Origin: Bacillota bacterium
GTDB lineage: Bacteria; Bacillota; Clostridia; Lachnospirales; Lachnospiraceae
Length of the DNA stretch: 64,000 nt
Reading direction: 5' to 3'
Assembly: GCA_023460575.1 (NCBI GenBank)
Contig: JAEWPQ010000185.1
Location: 1-64,000, forward strand
Shown here: in pieces, positions 61,850-64,000 of the stretch
Position numbering within the stretch: the stretch's first letter is position 1
How the letters are laid out: each line of letters starts with the position of its first letter
Position numbers and translations under genes: made by a program
Notes under the pieces: model-generated
The model's input: only the letters and a program-made list of their open reading frames with translations
The model's database searches: none
What the model was told of the DNA's origin: nothing

Positions 61850-63364
61850 TTACTTAAATTTCTCCTTCAGCCTGTCTAATAAAAACGCCATCAGTTCCTC
61901 TTCCTTCTGTTGATTCATGCCAATTTTCTCTGTGGAAAACAAAATTCCGTCCGGATTTTCTTCCGTAAATGGCTGCCACAACGGCATTGGGCTTCCATTT
62001 GCGTCTTCTCCGTTTGGATCGCCTGTCTTCACAAAATTTGTCCAGTAATTTGCCATTTGTCTTGCAAGATCGTAATGCTTTCCTTCAAATGGCCGCCAGC
62101 ATTTTGCCAGTGTCTCAAAAAAGAACCATAAATCAACGGAATGGAAGTTCCCCGGATGATCCCAGCCGGGAATATCCGCATCAAAGGTATAGTAATAGCA
62201 ATTAACCGGGTTATTTTGCCGGGCATTTTCATGAAACAGTCCTCTTACAGCAAACTCTATGCTGCTTACCAAACCGGCATTCCCCTCTTTATCCCGCGCT
62301 TCATTTCGAAGCAGACGGAGAAACTCCTCCTCCTGTCCGGGAAAAAGTGCCTTTACCTTTTCTTTCAGTTCCTCATCGGAATCTGCATGGATGGAATCAA
62401 AAAATTCATCTGAGGTGTTCCCCGCCATTACAGGAACCATGGCTCTTTTATTTTCCATAAAAAGCTGGAAAGAATTCCCAAAACAGAATTTATCGTCAAT
62501 GACTGTTCCCATGAATCCACCAAACTGTTCATATTTTTCATGCAGCAGCTTCCCGTCCATTGCTCTTGCCTGGGCGAGATCCTTAACTCCGATAAAATCA
62601 AAGAATTTTTCACCTGCTTTTTCTGCATCAGCCAGTGTGTGGCTGAACGGATCCGGATTTTTGTCGTATGGGCGGCAGAATACTCCGCTTAACACGATTG
62701 CTTTTTGAAACAGGCCTTCACTTCTCGGGGTGGTCAGATGTGTCATAACACTGCCGCCGCCTGCGGACTGTCCTGCTATGGTTATATTTTGCGGATCACC
62801 GCCAAATGCCTTAATGTTTCTGATCACCCATTTTAAACCTGCCAGCTGATCCAGATGACCGAAATTGGCCGGGGCATCCGGCTGACTGGCAGTCAGCTCC
62901 GGATGAGAGAGAAATCCAAATAAATTCACCCGGTAATTGACAGAAACCACGATAATACCTCTTCGTGCCAGTCTTTCTCCGTCAAATTCCATTTCAGCGG
63001 TATATCCGCATTGCAGCCCGCCTCCAAAATACCATACCAGAACAGGGCGTTTTTCATCCGCCTTCTTAGCTCCGGTCCAGACATTTAAATAAAGGCAGTC
63101 CTCACTTATTGCGATCTCAGGGTCCACATGCCATTCCCTGTCATAGATATTATCTCCCAGTCCCGGCACTCCCTGCATGGATATGGGACCGAACCGATAA
63201 CAGTCACGGATCCCCTCCCAGTTCTCACATGGTTTCGGCTCCCGCCATCTGTTTTCCCCCACAGGCGGTGCTGCAAATGGAATTCCCTTAAATGCAGTAA
63301 TCCTGGGATCGGCTGCCTCAATTCCTCTCACCAGACCATTTTCCGTTTTTACAATACGAATCAT
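61850..63364 (-). CDS. Type B carboxylesterase (PnbA-like)
   Basis: 504 residues of the carboxylesterase/cholinesterase family: FKGIPFAAPPVGENRWR, EDCLYLNVW, YFGGGLQCGY (oxyanion hole), nucleophile S200 in ITIAGQSAGGGSV, and a His-containing NFHSVDLWFFF. No signal peptide, so cytosolic. Between a beta-helix gene and GH43, it may remove ester groups (acetyl, feruloyl or similar) from imported plant oligosaccharides. It overlaps the upstream gene by ATGA. Confidence 0.92.
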   Translation of the reverse strand: MIRIVKTENGLVRGIEAADPRITAFKGIPFAAPPVGENRWREPKPCENWEGIRDCYRFGPISMQGVPGLGDNIYDREWHVDPEIAISEDCLYLNVWTGAKKADEKRPVLVWYFGGGLQCGYTAEMEFDGERLARRGIIVVSVNYRVNLFGFLSHPELTASQPDAPANFGHLDQLAGLKWVIRNIKAFGGDPQNITIAGQSAGGGSVMTHLTTPRSEGLFQKAIVLSGVFCRPYDKNPDPFSHTLADAEKAGEKFFDFIGVKDLAQARAMDGKLLHEKYEQFGGFMGTVIDDKFCFGNSFQLFMENKRAMVPVMAGNTSDEFFDSIHADSDEELKEKVKALFPGQEEEFLRLLRNEARDKEGNAGLVSSIEFAVRGLFHENARQNNPVNCYYYTFDADIPGWDHPGNFHSVDLWFFFETLAKCWRPFEGKHYDLARQMANYWTNFVKTGDPNGEDANGSPMPLWQPFTEENPDGILFSTEKIGMNQQKEEELMAFLLDRLKEKFK

Positions 63365-64000
63365 GATTGCCTCCCTTCCTGGCTTACCAGTTTTCTTGGA
63401 TCAATATGATAGATTCTGCCGGATACCAGCTCTTTAAACGGTCCAGGCCTGCATTGATCGTTTCCATGAAGCGTTCCGAAGAAATCACTGGAAACCAGCA
63501 GATCTTTCTTTACCGTTTTAATATCCTCCGGTTTCATCACGTAATGATGCCGTTCTCTTCCTCTCATCGTTTCCCATGGATATTGATCCACTGAACGGAA
63601 CTCAAGCGTATACTGCTCCGTATCCAGATCAATCTGAAAGGCTCCCTCCTGCCCCTCTTGATCAAATCCGTAAAATTCCTGCCATGCAGGAAGATCAAGG
63701 CAGCATGGGGGAGCCGGATATAGAATTCTTAAATACCCCCCTTTCATGGATACATAAAAATTTCCTTCTGCCTGGTTTTTCTCGGTTGGCATTTTAATGG
63801 CTGCTTCCCCGCATTCATAAAAAATATTGTTAATGAAGCTGGCATCTCTTGATGTTCCTCCCCTGAGATTACCATGCATGCGGAATGCAACCGGTTTTGC
63901 AAAATATCCGGCACTCCTGCATTTTGCGATTAGATTATTGGCGATGTATAAATGGTCGGTTCCTTCGGCGTAAATTGCATACCCATTTACAATTCCATCC
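63361..64000 (-). CDS. Right-handed beta-helix protein, C-terminal part (partial at window end)
   Basis: The frame is open on the minus strand from the window edge to the stop at 63361-63363, about 212 residues. Before the annotated in-frame ATG at 63879 there are at least 40 further residues (NGYAIYAEGTDHLYIANNLIA, then CRSAGYFAKPVAFRMHGN), which show the Asn/Gly/hydrophobic rungs of a right-handed parallel beta-helix. A C-terminal beta domain follows. Such proteins include polysaccharide lyases and GH141-type hydrolases. The gene overlaps the carboxylesterase gene by ATGA. The catalytic part lies outside the window. Confidence 0.7.
   Translation of the reverse strand, partial: DGIVNGYAIYAEGTDHLYIANNLIAKCRSAGYFAKPVAFRMHGNLRGGTSRDASFINNIFYECGEAAIKMPTEKNQAEGNFYVSMKGGYLRILYPAPPCCLDLPAWQEFYGFDQEGQEGAFQIDLDTEQYTLEFRSVDQYPWETMRGRERHHYVMKPEDIKTVKKDLLVSSDFFGTLHGNDQCRPGPFKELVSGRIYHIDPRKLVSQEGRQS

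Noticed and set aside
61190..61879. 229-codon plus-strand ORF
   Set aside because: It lies antisense to the GH43 gene, is rich in Pro/His/Arg as shadow frames are, and has no ribosome binding site.
1..64000. CRISPR arrays, tRNA/rRNA genes, insertion sequences, phage genes
   Set aside because: Looked for by eye on both strands; no regularly spaced repeats, cloverleaf genes, transposases or integrases were seen.

Overview
The window looks like a chromosomal segment of a low-to-mid GC Firmicute, most likely a member of the Lachnospiraceae (Clostridium cluster XIVa). This is inferred from AGGAGG-type ribosome binding sites, sigma-A promoters, many YesM/YesN and AraC regulators, GH127/GH43 glycan enzymes, DUF4397, a CheC/CheX-like protein and a TetM-type GTPase fused to a NYN domain. 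No rRNA, tRNA, CRISPR array, insertion sequence or phage gene was recognised. Most genes lie on the minus strand. Positions and motifs were read from the sequence; no database search or computed statistic was available.

Layout. 1-6.3 kb: the tail of a GntR/UTRA regulator, a TetM-like GTPase-NYN fusion, a GNAT acetyltransferase, a DUF4397 protein, and a CheY / CheC-like / PAS-GGDEF operon. 6.6-17.6 kb: a methyltransferase, uppP, a chemoreceptor, a TetR plus Acg/nitroreductase-like pair, a thiM-thiE-thiD salvage operon under a TPP riboswitch, and a Cache-PAS-GGDEF-HD-GYP protein. 17.7-35.9 kb: an N-terminally shortened AraC protein behind a ferredoxin-type aldo/keto reductase, then a large sugar region. 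That region holds an RbsA/RbsC/RbsB-type ABC transporter with FucU, a substrate-binding-protein/LytS-YesM/YesN sensory system, and an operon of GatY-like aldolase, FGGY kinase, GatD-like dehydrogenase, PfkB kinase, aldose 1-epimerase and aldo/keto reductase, with a divergent AraC regulator.

36.0-37.5 kb is an AT-rich island. It carries a 38-codon membrane micro-ORF, an SGNH hydrolase, and two related ~100-nt small RNA genes with their own promoters and terminators. 37.6-42.3 kb: an alpha/beta hydrolase, a two-component system divergent from a small secreted protein, and an acidic lipoprotein. 42.6-51.2 kb: an arabinofuranoside operon (YesN regulator, two permeases, YesM kinase, binding protein, GH127). 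51.3-55.3 kb: a Mbeg1-like protein, a GIY-YIG / DUF2087 / chloramphenicol acetyltransferase-like operon, an SGNH membrane protein and a Lys/Thr-rich lipoprotein. 55.4-59.5 kb: a VanRS-like two-component system whose cluster carries an identical 16-bp element at two promoters, a VTT-domain membrane protein, and a deletion scar where fragments of a CDP-alcohol phosphatidyltransferase and an ABC exporter meet beside a MerR gene. 59.6-64 kb: a lipoprotein and a GH43 / type B carboxylesterase / beta-helix gene set cut by the window end.

How the genes may work together. The 19.8-34.9 kb block reads as a complete PTS-independent route from an imported galacto-configured sugar or polyol to triose phosphates. 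The 42.6-51.2 kb and 60.4-64 kb blocks look like plant-polysaccharide side-chain utilisation (arabinofuranosides, acetylated or esterified glycans). The rest is signalling and envelope biology. The strongest leads are the galactitol-type cluster, the GTPase-NYN fusion, the paired small RNAs and the shared 16-bp operator.
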